Source: Mycolicibacterium aurum (GTDB taxonomy: Bacteria; Actinomycetota; Actinomycetes; Mycobacteriales; Mycobacteriaceae). Taken from it: a stretch of DNA of 64,000 bases. Shown in pieces: positions 37,418 to 45,457 of this stretch. Each line of letters begins with the position of its first letter. The first letter of the stretch is position 1. The stretch lies in NCBI GenBank assembly GCA_900078775.1, contig LT549889.1:2108001-2172000 (forward strand). Direction: 5' to 3'. Position numbers and translations under genes: made by a program. The notes beneath the pieces are model-generated. The model was given only the letters and a program-made list of their open reading frames with translations. It was not told the origin of the DNA and did no database searches.

Positions 37418-37900
37418 ATGACCAGCCAGATCGCACTGCCCGAAGTCCAGGAGTTCATCGCCCGTTTCTGGTACCACTACGACCAGGGACAGTTCGATGT
37501 GCTCGCCACCTTCATCGCCGACGACATGAACTACCTGAGCCGCTCCGATTCGGGGAACTGCCCGTTCGAGGAGCTGCTGGCGGCCGAACTGCACGGCGGG
37601 GAACAGACTTTGGCGTGGCTGACCCAGCATCGCGACGAGAACCCCTACCCATTGCGCCATCACGCCACCAACGTCTTCCGCACCGGTACCGACGGTGACG
37701 TCACCACCGCCCGCTTCTACCTGTACGTCAACCAGGTCACCAACAACGTGCCGTTCGACGTGTCCTCGGGTGTGGTCGATGTGGGTATCCGGCGCGCCGG
37801 TGACGGACTGGTGCTCACCTCGATGACCGTGGTGCTCGACGCCGAGGATTCGATCCCGTTCGCCGAACACCGGGCGAAGCTCAGCTCGGCGAACGCCTGA
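37418..37900 (+). CDS. SnoaL/NTF2-like protein
   Basis: A 160-aa protein of the NTF2/SnoaL alpha+beta barrel fold. It shows the helical start (QEFIARFWYHYDQGQFDVLA), then FIADDMNYL and HHATNVFRTGTDGD typical of the family. The fold includes ketosteroid isomerase and small dehydratases, but active-site residues cannot be assigned here. ATG 37418 is preferred over the 12-residue longer form because of the box spacing. It is first in an operon with an SDR (two bases later) and an esterase. Confidence 0.72.
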   Translation: MTSQIALPEVQEFIARFWYHYDQGQFDVLATFIADDMNYLSRSDSGNCPFEELLAAELHGGEQTLAWLTQHRDENPYPLRHHATNVFRTGTDGDVTTARFYLYVNQVTNNVPFDVSSGVVDVGIRRAGDGLVLTSMTVVLDAEDSIPFAEHRAKLSSANA

Positions 37901-37902
37901 CG

Positions 37903-38775
37903 GTGGATACCGCTGACGCACGCCGCACCTTCGGTGGGGGTATCGCGGTCATCACCGGTGCCGGCGCCGGTATCGGCGCCGGCCTGGCCCGGCACGCCCA
38001 CCGGCTCGGCATGACCCTGGTCCTGGTCGACGTGGACGAATCGGCGGTGACGGCACTGCGCGACGATCTCCTGGCCGACGGTGGAGCGGCGCACGCGGTG
38101 GTCTGCGATGTCCGGGATGCCGACGCGATGGCGGCACTGGCCGAGCGGGTGTACGCCGACATCGGACCGGTCCGGCTGCTGGTGAACAACGCCGGCGTCG
38201 AACAGTTCGGGTACCTGTGGGATACCCCGGTGGCCAACTGGAACCGGGTGATGGACATCAACGTCAGCGGCGTCTACCACGGTGTGCGCGCGTTCCTGCC
38301 GAGGATGATCTCCGCAGGCACACCGGCCTGGGTGTGGAACCTGTCCTCGATCGGCGGGGTGGCCGTGGTACCGCTGCAGGCGCCCTACATCGTGAGCAAG
38401 CACGCGGTGCTGGCCCTGACCGAGTGCCTGCGCCTGGAGGTCGAGCTGGCCGGGCACGCGGACTTCATCGCGGTGCAGGCGGTACTGCCCGGCGCGGTGA
38501 AGTCGAACATCTTCGAGGCGGCCGGGGGCGTGGAGGACGGCGACGACCGGGCCGCCGAGTCCCAGCGCGAGGCGATGCTCGACATCAAGTCCGCCGCAAT
38601 GGATCCCGTCGAAGCCGCCGAGGTGGTGTTCGAACAGTCGGCACAGGGCGCCTTCTATCTGCTGACCCAGCCGGAGTACGTCGGTTCCGCGATGGCCGAA
38701 CGGGCCGCGGTCCTGGCCGGCCAGAAACCACCGGCGCTACGCACAAAACAGCGTTTCGACCCGGCGACGCACTGA
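37903..38775 (+). CDS. Short-chain dehydrogenase/reductase
   Basis: A 290-aa SDR with TGAGAGIGAGLARHA, NNAGVEQFG and Ser/Tyr/Lys in NLSSIGG and YIVSKHA. GTG 37903 follows the SnoaL-like gene by two bases. The C-terminus is extended beyond the core fold by about 40 residues, as in several mycobacterial SDRs next to steroid genes. Probably acts on a hydroxyl or keto group of the common substrate; the position is unknown. Confidence 0.85.
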   Translation: MDTADARRTFGGGIAVITGAGAGIGAGLARHAHRLGMTLVLVDVDESAVTALRDDLLADGGAAHAVVCDVRDADAMAALAERVYADIGPVRLLVNNAGVEQFGYLWDTPVANWNRVMDINVSGVYHGVRAFLPRMISAGTPAWVWNLSSIGGVAVVPLQAPYIVSKHAVLALTECLRLEVELAGHADFIAVQAVLPGAVKSNIFEAAGGVEDGDDRAAESQREAMLDIKSAAMDPVEAAEVVFEQSAQGAFYLLTQPEYVGSAMAERAAVLAGQKPPALRTKQRFDPATH

Positions 38776-38781
38776 GGTACC

Positions 38782-39744
38782 GTGCCCGACTCCTACCGTC
38801 CCACCCTGGATCCCGACGCCGCCGCCCGGGTCGCCGGCTTCGGTGTGCCCACGCCGATGCGAGCCCGCGGGCTCCAGGCGATCCGGGACGCCCTCGAAGG
38901 CGCGCCGCCGCCACCGGATATGCCGGTGATGGCGGACATCCGCGACACCCAGGTGGCCGGGCCGGGCGGGTCGGTGCCGGTGCGGATCTACCGTCCCCGC
39001 AGCGGAGATGGGCCGTCACCGGCGATCGTGCATCTGCACGGGGGCGGGCTGGTGATGGGCTCTAACCATTCCTTCGAGCCGTTGGCCCGCGCACTCGCCG
39101 CCGCGAGCGACGCGGCCGTGGTCGCGGTCGATTACCGGCTCGCGCCGGAGAATCCCCCGCCGGCGCAGTTCGAGGACGCCTGGGTGGTCACCGAATGGGT
39201 TGCCGACCAGGCGGATTCGCTCGGCTTCGACCGCTCCCGGATCGTCGTGTCCGGGGACAGCGCGGGCGGCGGTGTGGCCGCCGCCGTCGCACTGTGGGCG
39301 CGGGACCACGGTGGACCGGACCTGTTCGCGCAGGTGCTCATGTACCCCGGCGTCGACCGGGACATGGCCGCGCCGTCGGTGCTGAACAACCAGGCTGCGC
39401 CGATGCTGCTGCACGACGACATCGTCTTCCTGCACGAACTCGCCGATACCGGGGCCCGCGCAGCCCATGACCCGCGGCGGGTGCCGGCCTACGCCACCGA
39501 TCTCACCGGTCTGCCCCAGGCGATCGTGGTGACCGCCGAACTCGACCCGATCCACGACTGGGGCGAGCGCTACGCCGCCCGGTTGCGCGACGCCGGGGTC
39601 CAGACCACCCTCACCCGATATCCCGGGATCTACCATGGATTCCTGATGCGTCCGCAGGCCACCGCCCGGGGGCGGATGGCGATGGCCGAGATCGGTGCAC
39701 TGCTGCGGGCGAAGTTCGCCAATCCCATGGATTTCGACGTCTGA
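38782..39744 (+). CDS. HSL-family alpha/beta-hydrolase (esterase)
   Basis: A 320-aa esterase of the hormone-sensitive-lipase family. It has HLHGGGLVMGS (oxyanion HGGG), the nucleophile in VSGDSAGGG, the Asp in ELDPIHDWG and the His in YHGF. It starts at GTG 38782, six bases after the SDR stop, so it is in the same operon. Like the esterase at 24 kb it could cleave an ester or lactone, such as a Baeyer-Villiger product. The two esterases are clearly different sequences, so they may act at different steps. Confidence 0.87.
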   Translation: MPDSYRPTLDPDAAARVAGFGVPTPMRARGLQAIRDALEGAPPPPDMPVMADIRDTQVAGPGGSVPVRIYRPRSGDGPSPAIVHLHGGGLVMGSNHSFEPLARALAAASDAAVVAVDYRLAPENPPPAQFEDAWVVTEWVADQADSLGFDRSRIVVSGDSAGGGVAAAVALWARDHGGPDLFAQVLMYPGVDRDMAAPSVLNNQAAPMLLHDDIVFLHELADTGARAAHDPRRVPAYATDLTGLPQAIVVTAELDPIHDWGERYAARLRDAGVQTTLTRYPGIYHGFLMRPQATARGRMAMAEIGALLRAKFANPMDFDV

Positions 39745-39749
39745 ACGTC

Positions 39750-39762
39750 CCGATGGCCGGAC
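39750..39762 (+). promoter_or_regulatory. Possible regulon box before the unknown oxygenase-like gene
   Basis: CCGATGGCCGGAC contains CCG-N5-CGG. It lies 88 bases before GTG 39850. A possible -10 (AAGAAT, 39793-39798) would place a transcript start near 39806, again 44 bases after the motif. Weaker than the others since it relies on a guessed -10. Confidence 0.25.
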
Positions 39763-39849
39763 ATCGACCGTTCGAACACCGTTGACGCAAACAAGAATCG
39801 ATGTCAGCAACGGCGTGGATGACCGCCGGAATCGAGAAAAGGAGTACCC

Positions 39850-40926
39850 GTGACGCTCACCGACGAACGGCGCATGGAGCTGTCGGACATTCTGCGTCCC
39901 GTGGCGCCGCCCCGCGAGGTCGACAACGTCTACAGCGCCGACCAGAAGCGGCGGATGCTCGACGTGGTGCACGACCGCGGCCCCTGGAAGCTGATCATCG
40001 CGCAGCACTTCGCGTCTGCCGACGAGTTGATGGCGACGATGAGTGGCATGTTCCCCGAGGGTTTCGAACCGTCGATGGACCTGTTCCTGACCCCGACGTT
40101 CCGCGGCTACCTCGCCAACTACGGTGCGGTGCTCTACCCCGAACTGCACGATTGCTTCTACAACGAGACGTTCTTGAACCATGCCAAGGACTACTGGGGC
40201 GCCGAGTACGCCAAGCCGGAGATGATGCTGTTCAACATCAACGGCCCGTGCGCGAATCGCGATCCGGGACACCTGGATTCGCCGAGCTTCCGCGGTGTGC
40301 GGCACGAGAACGCGCCGACCTGGCTGTGCAGCGTGATGGGCAAGTCCGGGCTGTTCACCGACTACCTGGTCAAGATGGCGCAGGTGATCACCTGGTTCTC
40401 CCTCGACGAGAGCAGCGGCTTCACCTACTGGCCCGACGGTCCGCTGAAGGCACCCAAGCGGGTCCTGCCCCCGGTCAACAACCGTGGCGTGGTGGTGCAG
40501 AACGAGATGATGGTGCACCGCGGCGAGGCCAACGGCCCACTGGAGCAGCAGATGCCGGCCGGTCTGGCATTCGACACGGTCTTCGCCGGTGATCCCGCCG
40601 ACCGCGACCGATGGGTGCTCAAGAACGGCGACGACGTGATCGCCCGCCACCACACCGACGAACTGCGGTTCCTGGTGCACTGGTCGGCCGAGGTGTTCTC
40701 CGACTTCGACGAGCTGAAGAAGAACATGGACGGCTCCGACGATCTCACCATCGACAAGGCCATCGACATGATGGTCGACGACCTGGCCAAGAAGGGCATC
40801 AAGCTCGACATCCCGAGCGCCCCACTGCACGATCCGGCCTTCATCGGAGCGCTCAATTCCGCCTACGACATCGGTGGCCCGGCGAGCTATCCGGAGGAAG
40901 CCCCGCTGAGTGCGTTCGTGCTCTAG
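39850..40926 (+). CDS. Unknown protein with a possible Fe(II)/2-oxoglutarate-oxygenase facial triad
   Basis: A 358-aa protein that I do not recognise. It contains DPGHLDSPSFRG (His141-x-Asp143) and, 80 residues later, MVHRGEANGP (His223). This HxD...H spacing, plus a downstream Arg-rich stretch, resembles the metal site of phytanoyl-CoA-type Fe(II)/2-oxoglutarate dioxygenases. No signal peptide or membrane segment is visible. GTG 39850 has AAGGAG at good spacing. It is an independent plus-strand unit that ends in a strong bidirectional terminator facing the KshA operon. If it is an oxygenase it would add a hydroxylation step to the pathway; the assignment rests on three residues and their spacing only. 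Confidence 0.6.
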   Translation: MTLTDERRMELSDILRPVAPPREVDNVYSADQKRRMLDVVHDRGPWKLIIAQHFASADELMATMSGMFPEGFEPSMDLFLTPTFRGYLANYGAVLYPELHDCFYNETFLNHAKDYWGAEYAKPEMMLFNINGPCANRDPGHLDSPSFRGVRHENAPTWLCSVMGKSGLFTDYLVKMAQVITWFSLDESSGFTYWPDGPLKAPKRVLPPVNNRGVVVQNEMMVHRGEANGPLEQQMPAGLAFDTVFAGDPADRDRWVLKNGDDVIARHHTDELRFLVHWSAEVFSDFDELKKNMDGSDDLTIDKAIDMMVDDLAKKGIKLDIPSAPLHDPAFIGALNSAYDIGGPASYPEEAPLSAFVL

Positions 40927-40943
40927 CCGGCACACCTACAACC

Positions 40944-40979
40944 GAGGGCCCCGGTCTCCGAAAGGAGGCCGGGGCCCTC
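40944..40979. terminator. Bidirectional rho-independent terminator
   Basis: A 16-bp stem with one G-U pair (40944-40959 with 40964-40979) closes a GAAA tetraloop and is followed by TTTTT at 40982-40986. It lies between convergent genes, so it can serve both, and it is the strongest hairpin in the window. Confidence 0.92.
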
Positions 40980-41000
40980 AGTTTTTGGTCCGAAACCCGC

Positions 41001-42593
41001 TCAGTGCAGCCGTGCGGCGGCGTCGGCTCCGGCGCGCCGACCACTGAACACGCAGTCCGAGATCGACAGACCACTGACGTAGCTGTTGGAGCACACCCCG
41101 ACGGCATTGCGGCCGGCCGCGTACAGCCCGGGCACGATGCCCCCGTCGCGGTGCCGGACCGCACCGGTGGTCTCGTCGACCACCAGTCCGCCCAGCGTCA
41201 GCCCGGGGATCGGGTAGAACATCGACGAATCCGCCGAGATATCGATCGAGTAGAACGGTCCCTGCGTCAGCGGCGGGCACAGCTCGGGATCCTTGCCCGC
41301 GGGATCGCCCGCCCCGCTGCCGATCCCGCGGGTGTACTCCTCGACGGTCTTTCGCAGACCGGTGGCATCGATACCGTTCTCGGCGGCCAGGTCCTCGATC
41401 GTCGCCGCCTTCTTGTGTCCGACGGTCCGCAGATACCACAGCTGAAGGCGCTGGAATACCTGGGTCTGATCCTTGACCTGGGTCCCGATCTTGTGCCAGG
41501 TGGCCGCGTCATAGATCGCCCATCCGCGGCCGCCGAAGTCCCGCATGAGCACATTGCCGTGGGTGGCGCCGTAGAGGTCCTCGTTGGCGATCCGTCGTCC
41601 GTCGGCGCCGACGGTGAGGCCCTCCAGGAACGCGCTGGGTGGGGACAGGAACCGCCAGGCGGTGACATTGGCCATCTTGTCGGTCACGCCCCCGGCGTCG
41701 AGGCCGAGTCGGATGCCGGTCCCGTCGTCTCCCACGGTGCCCAGCGGGGAGATCTTCAGGAACTCCGGGGCGTGCTGCCTCACCCAGTCGCGGTTGTTGA
41801 TGAAGCCGCCGGCCGCCAGGATCACCGCCCCGGCCCGGGCCTCGGTCTGAACGCTGGCCTCGGCGCGTAGCCGCTCGGCACGCCGGACGGCCCCGGCAAC
41901 CACGCTCGGCATCCAGGTGCCCAGCTTGCCGGTGGCCTTGGTGATGCGCCGATGCCGGTGCGCATTGCGGTGGCCGGGATCCAGCACGGTGTAACGGACC
42001 CCGGTGACGCGGCCGTCGTCGTCCTGGATCAGGCCGTGTACCTGAGCGAGTGGGACGAACTCGACTCCCTTGGCCAGCGCCGAATCCCGCAGCCGCTCGA
42101 AGAGCACCCTGCCCGAACTCAGGCCCGGGGCGAGCACCCGATGCCCACGCGGCGCCGGGTCGGCCTGGGTCACATACGGGAAGGCCTTCTCATTGCCCGA
42201 GTAGTACAGGTAGTGCCGGTCGGTGGGGTACGAGGTCTTGTACGACGGCACCGCACCGCCGCGGAACTCGACGCCCTGTGCCTTGAGCCAGTCGATCAGG
42301 GCGGGGCTCTGCTCGCAGAACCGCCGCAACGTCTCGGGGCTGACGGCGCCGGCGACTTCCTGGCTGAGGTAGGCCAGCATGTTCTCGACGCTGTCGGCGT
42401 AGCCGCCCGCCTGTTGTTCGGCGGTGCCCGCTCCGGCGTAGACGATGCCACCCGAGTACGCGGTGGCACCACCGCCGTAGCCGCGGTCCAGCACCAGCAC
42501 CCGGGCACCGCGGTCGGCGGCCTCGATCGCGGCGGCGGCACCGGCGGCGCCGAATCCCACGACGATGACGTCATATTCGCGAACTGTGCACAT
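41001..42593 (-). CDS. FAD-binding dehydrogenase, ketosteroid-dehydrogenase/fumarate-reductase-like
   Basis: A 530-aa flavoprotein. FAD is bound at VIVVGFGAAGAAAAIEAADR, followed by GGGATAYSGGIVYAG and a long catalytic domain. It belongs to the KstD/fumarate reductase superfamily. The C-terminal motif is NSYVSGLSISDCVFSGRR, not the YPGxG of classical delta-1 dehydrogenases, so it may act on a different position (for example a 4,5-bond) or substrate. ATG 42593 has GGGGGAG upstream. It is the last gene of the KshA operon, 12 bases after an SDR gene. Confidence 0.82.
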   Translation of the reverse strand: MCTVREYDVIVVGFGAAGAAAAIEAADRGARVLVLDRGYGGGATAYSGGIVYAGAGTAEQQAGGYADSVENMLAYLSQEVAGAVSPETLRRFCEQSPALIDWLKAQGVEFRGGAVPSYKTSYPTDRHYLYYSGNEKAFPYVTQADPAPRGHRVLAPGLSSGRVLFERLRDSALAKGVEFVPLAQVHGLIQDDDGRVTGVRYTVLDPGHRNAHRHRRITKATGKLGTWMPSVVAGAVRRAERLRAEASVQTEARAGAVILAAGGFINNRDWVRQHAPEFLKISPLGTVGDDGTGIRLGLDAGGVTDKMANVTAWRFLSPPSAFLEGLTVGADGRRIANEDLYGATHGNVLMRDFGGRGWAIYDAATWHKIGTQVKDQTQVFQRLQLWYLRTVGHKKAATIEDLAAENGIDATGLRKTVEEYTRGIGSGAGDPAGKDPELCPPLTQGPFYSIDISADSSMFYPIPGLTLGGLVVDETTGAVRHRDGGIVPGLYAAGRNAVGVCSNSYVSGLSISDCVFSGRRAGADAAARLH

Positions 42594-42605
42594 CGCTGCT
42601 CCCCC

Positions 42606-43397
42606 TCAGAGGACGGATTTGATCTGTTTGGCCACCAGTCGGGCGGTGCGCCGGGGTGCCAGCCGGGACAGCGCGTACAGCAGGTGGGCATCGGTGCCGA
42701 TGATCACCCGGTAGCGGTCCTTGGCGATTCCCGCGACGATCTTGCGCCCCGCAGCCTCGGGGGTGGTGACGGGTGCCCGTCGCCCGCCGGCATCGAGCAT
42801 CGGCACGCCCGAGTTGTGTGCCAGGTTGGTCGAGACGTTGCCCGGAAACAGCGTCACGACATGCACTCCTGTGTCGGCGAGTTCGGCGTCGAGTCCCTCG
42901 CTGAACTGCTGGACGGCCGCCTTGCTCGCGCTGTAGAGGATCTGGCTGGCGAACGGCAGCAAGGCCGACAGGCTCGACATGTTGGTGATGTTGGCCTCGG
43001 GCCGTTGCACCAGGATCGGGAGGAACGCCCGGCACATCTGCACCGTGCCGGTGAAATTCACCGCCATCACCCGGTCAAGCTGCTCGGCCTCCAGATCTGC
43101 GAACAGCGCGAAGCGCTGGGCGATCCCGGCGATGTTGACCAACCCGTCGACCTGGCCGTGCACGTCGAGCACCTTGTCCGGCAGGGCCTGCACGGCGTCG
43201 TGGTCGGTGATGTCCAGGACGTGGGTGGAGATCCGCGTCCCGGTGCCGCGGGCACGGTCTGCCGTCCCGGCCAGACCCAGCTGATCGAGGTCGACGGCGG
43301 CGACGTGCGCGCCCCGCCGGGCCAGGCCCAGCGCGACCTCGCGCCCCATCCCGTTGCCGGCGCCGGTGACGACGAAAACCCTATTCGTGATGTGCAT
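42606..43397 (-). CDS. Short-chain dehydrogenase/reductase
   Basis: A 263-aa SDR with TGAGNGMGREVALGLARRG, NIAGIAQR and the catalytic segment NMSSLSALLPFA...YSASKAAV. ATG 43397 has GGAAG six bases upstream; two other ATG codons lie just before. It overlaps the SnoaL-like gene by 17 bases. The C-terminal basic tail (RTARLVAKQIKSVL) is typical of mycobacterial SDRs related to Rv-type hydroxysteroid or acyl-ketone reductases. Its position between KshA and a ketosteroid dehydrogenase supports a steroid alcohol substrate. Confidence 0.84.
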   Translation of the reverse strand: MHITNRVFVVTGAGNGMGREVALGLARRGAHVAAVDLDQLGLAGTADRARGTGTRISTHVLDITDHDAVQALPDKVLDVHGQVDGLVNIAGIAQRFALFADLEAEQLDRVMAVNFTGTVQMCRAFLPILVQRPEANITNMSSLSALLPFASQILYSASKAAVQQFSEGLDAELADTGVHVVTLFPGNVSTNLAHNSGVPMLDAGGRRAPVTTPEAAGRKIVAGIAKDRYRVIIGTDAHLLYALSRLAPRRTARLVAKQIKSVL

Positions 43398-43860
43398 GAG
43401 CATCTTCCGGTTCCGTGAACGCCATCCGGGTGCGGGTGAGGTTGATGGACCGGATGCGCCACTGCCCCGCGGTCTTGACGTACGTCTCGTGGTAGTGGCC
43501 CGCACCCTCAAGGATCAGACCACCGGGGAAGTCGACGATGTCGGCCATCGCCCAGATGGCCGACGCCGTGGTCGCTGATTCCAGGACGATCTCGGGTGTG
43601 TGACCGTGATGCACGGTGGTGCAACCCTCGAGGACACCGCGGATCGATGCGACGAGTCGGTCGACACCCACCCAGCTCTGCGCCATGGCATCGGCGCCGT
43701 GGGTGGTCACCGCATTGTCGAACGTGCCGACGACCTCATCGTCGAACAGCGAACGCCACGAGTCCCAGTCCTTGGTATCCAGATACCGGAAGTAGCGCGC
43801 CTTGAGCTGCCGCAGCGCCTCGATATCCGCGCAGGCCAGGCACTCGCTGCCGTGCGTCAC
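43381..43860 (-). CDS. SnoaL/NTF2-like protein
   Basis: A 159-aa NTF2-fold protein: LKARYFRYLDTKDWDSWRSL, then FDDEVVGTF, TVHHGHTPEIVLES and GAGHYHETYVKTAGQWRI are the family pattern. GTG 43860 has GAGGA upstream. It lies three bases after the small Cys-rich gene. Such proteins act as dehydratases, isomerases or hydroxylation accessories; a His pair (HHGH) could be catalytic but this is not certain. A second member of the same fold is encoded at 37,418. Confidence 0.78.
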   Translation of the reverse strand: MTHGSECLACADIEALRQLKARYFRYLDTKDWDSWRSLFDDEVVGTFDNAVTTHGADAMAQSWVGVDRLVASIRGVLEGCTTVHHGHTPEIVLESATTASAIWAMADIVDFPGGLILEGAGHYHETYVKTAGQWRIRSINLTRTRMAFTEPEDAHAHHE

Positions 43861-43863
43861 GGT

Positions 43864-44166
43864 TTAGTCCTCTCTGTTGCCGGGCGAATCGGTCTCGTCG
43901 AGCACCGGGAGCGTCCCGCGATGTACCGCAGCCTCGATGGACTCGCGCAGCTGTGGGCAGAGCGCGAAGGCGTCCTCGGGTACCGGCACCCTGCCGCCGA
44001 CCGAGGCCGCGTCACGGCGGCCACACCGGGCACGGGACGCGGCGTCCCACTGCACGCTGGTCTGCTCCCAGCTGCTCTTGCGTACCTGTACCCGCGCCCC
44101 GCAGGCCCCGCAGTCGACCGGCGTCATCGCCGCGTCGGCGAGACGGTTGTCGGGGCGCACCCTCAC
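43864..44166 (-). CDS. Small Cys-rich protein coupled to KshA, possible zinc ribbon or ferredoxin-like
   Basis: A 100-aa protein. Four of its cysteines are in the pattern CxxC (DCGACGARVQ), C (SRARCGRRD) and C (FALCPQLRE), enough to hold one zinc or iron-sulfur site but in no classical spacing. The segment KSSWEQTSVQWDAASRARC is distinctive. It starts at GTG 44166, overlapping the KshA stop (GTGA), so it is translated with it. The close coupling suggests it assists the oxygenase, for instance in electron transfer or metal loading. Function is unproven. Confidence 0.65.
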   Translation of the reverse strand: MRVRPDNRLADAAMTPVDCGACGARVQVRKSSWEQTSVQWDAASRARCGRRDAASVGGRVPVPEDAFALCPQLRESIEAAVHRGTLPVLDETDSPGNRED

Positions 44167-45320
44167 TGGGTGATCCCGACCAGCCTCGGCAACCGACCGG
44201 CCGCCACGTTGGCCTCGGCCTCCTTCTGCCAGGCCTCCCGCGGACGGGTGGTGTCGATCTCGAACTCGAAGCGGTCCACCATGTCCGGTGTCACGTCGGC
44301 GACGTCGACGTAGAACTGCTCATACCACCGGCGCAACTGGTAGACCGGTCCGTCCTCCTCGCACAGCAGCGGGTTGTCGATGCGGGCCTTGCGGCGCCAG
44401 ATCGCGACGTCCTGCTCGAAACCCATCTTGACGAAGTCACCGAGCGCGACGGCCATCGCCGTGGCATCCTCGTCGGCCATCCCGGACGGCTTCTCCACGA
44501 TGATGCCGTACTGCAGCACAAAGGAATTCGCATCGATCGGGTAGTGGCAGTTCAGCAGGATGGTCCGCTGATCGCCGTAGTCGTAGTGGTAGGTGAGGTC
44601 GTCGATCATGAAGGACGGACCGTAGTAGGAGGCGACCGAGGTGGTGCCGAGAATCTGTGGGCCCTCGCCCCCGCGGAGATCGGGGCGCGAGTCGCTGCGG
44701 TAGTACTGCGTCGCGATGTGGTTCTCGAAGACGTTCTTGAACCCGGTGGGCAGGCCGCCGTGGATGTAGAAGAAGTGCGCCATGTCCACCACGTTGTCGA
44801 TGATCTCCCGGCAGTTGGTGTGCACCACCGTGGTGTACCAGTGCCAGTCGGTCCACCCGTCGGAGCCGAGGCCCTCGATCCGGGGAATCGTCACGTCTGC
44901 CGGCGGCGGGTTCTTCTCCGGGTCGTTCCAGACGAACAGCATCCCGTCCTGCTCCATGGTCTGCCACTTGGCGGTGCGCGCGAGCTTGGGCACCCGGCGG
45001 CTGTACGGGATCTGCTTGCAGCGGCCGTCTCCGCCCCACCGCCAGTCGTGGAAGGGGCAGGCGATCTCGTTGCCCTTGACCTCGCCGTCGGACAGGTCGC
45101 CGCCCATGTGCCGGCAGTAGGCGTCGAGCACGTTGATCTGGCCGTCCCCACCGCGGAACACCACCAGCTTGGTGCCGAAGGCGCTGATCGCGTGCGGTTT
45201 ACCGTCACCGAGATCGCGGGTCAGCCCCAGGCAGTGCCAGCCCCTGGCAAACCTGGTCGGGGCCGCCTGCGCCTCGATCTGCCGAACGTCTTCCGCACTG
45301 TCGGGCTGCAACGAAGTCAT
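44163..45320 (-). CDS. kshA: KshA-like Rieske oxygenase, 3-ketosteroid 9-alpha-hydroxylase oxygenase component
   Basis: A 385-aa Rieske non-heme iron oxygenase, as long as M. tuberculosis KshA. The Rieske 2Fe-2S ligands are Cys69/His71 (YCRHMGGDLSDG) and Cys88/His91 (ACPFHDWRWGGDGRCK). The catalytic iron ligands are His182 and His187 in NVVDMAHFFYIHGG. Conserved KshA segments include RGWHCLG, AFGTKLVVF, GPSFMIDDL and YQLRRWYEQFYVDVAD. KshA hydroxylates C9 of 3-ketosteroids and so triggers B-ring opening. It heads a five-gene minus-strand operon. Electrons would come from the KshB-like protein encoded at 19,688. Confidence 0.92.
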   Translation of the reverse strand: MTSLQPDSAEDVRQIEAQAAPTRFARGWHCLGLTRDLGDGKPHAISAFGTKLVVFRGGDGQINVLDAYCRHMGGDLSDGEVKGNEIACPFHDWRWGGDGRCKQIPYSRRVPKLARTAKWQTMEQDGMLFVWNDPEKNPPPADVTIPRIEGLGSDGWTDWHWYTTVVHTNCREIIDNVVDMAHFFYIHGGLPTGFKNVFENHIATQYYRSDSRPDLRGGEGPQILGTTSVASYYGPSFMIDDLTYHYDYGDQRTILLNCHYPIDANSFVLQYGIIVEKPSGMADEDATAMAVALGDFVKMGFEQDVAIWRRKARIDNPLLCEEDGPVYQLRRWYEQFYVDVADVTPDMVDRFEFEIDTTRPREAWQKEAEANVAAGRLPRLVGITQ

Positions 45321-45395
45321 CTCCGGCCATCCTCGCTTCGATCATGTTCTGGGGGAGAACTCCGTTGTAGCACCGTGTTTCTGGGGCCGGAGCGC

Positions 45396-45414
45396 GGTGT
45401 TCCACTGACCGGGC
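45396..45414 (+). promoter_or_regulatory. Regulon box between KshA and KstD genes
   Basis: GGTGTTCCACTGACCGGGC. The first 13 bases are identical to 37357-37369. The core CCACTGACCGGGC ends 44 bases before GTG 45458. GAGAAT (45446-45451) lies six bases before this GTG. It is oriented towards KstD; the KshA side has no equivalent copy at that spacing. Confidence 0.62.
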
Positions 45415-45457
45415 CGCCCCGCAGACAAGCCCGGCCGCCGCAGCCGAGAATCGACCG

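Noticed and set aside
39016..40935. A 639-codon open frame on the minus strand across the esterase and the unknown oxygenase-like gene
   Set aside because: Its translation is low-complexity (His, Arg, Gly and Val rich) with no domain pattern. It is the complement of two well-supported plus-strand genes with ribosome-binding sites; such shadows are common at this GC content.
45321..45457. KstR-type operator (TnnAACnnGTTnnA) in the KshA/KstD promoter
   Set aside because: Only a poor partial palindrome (AGCACCGTGTT) is present. No good KstR or KstR2 site was seen in the intergenic regions I inspected, which suggests independence from KstR.
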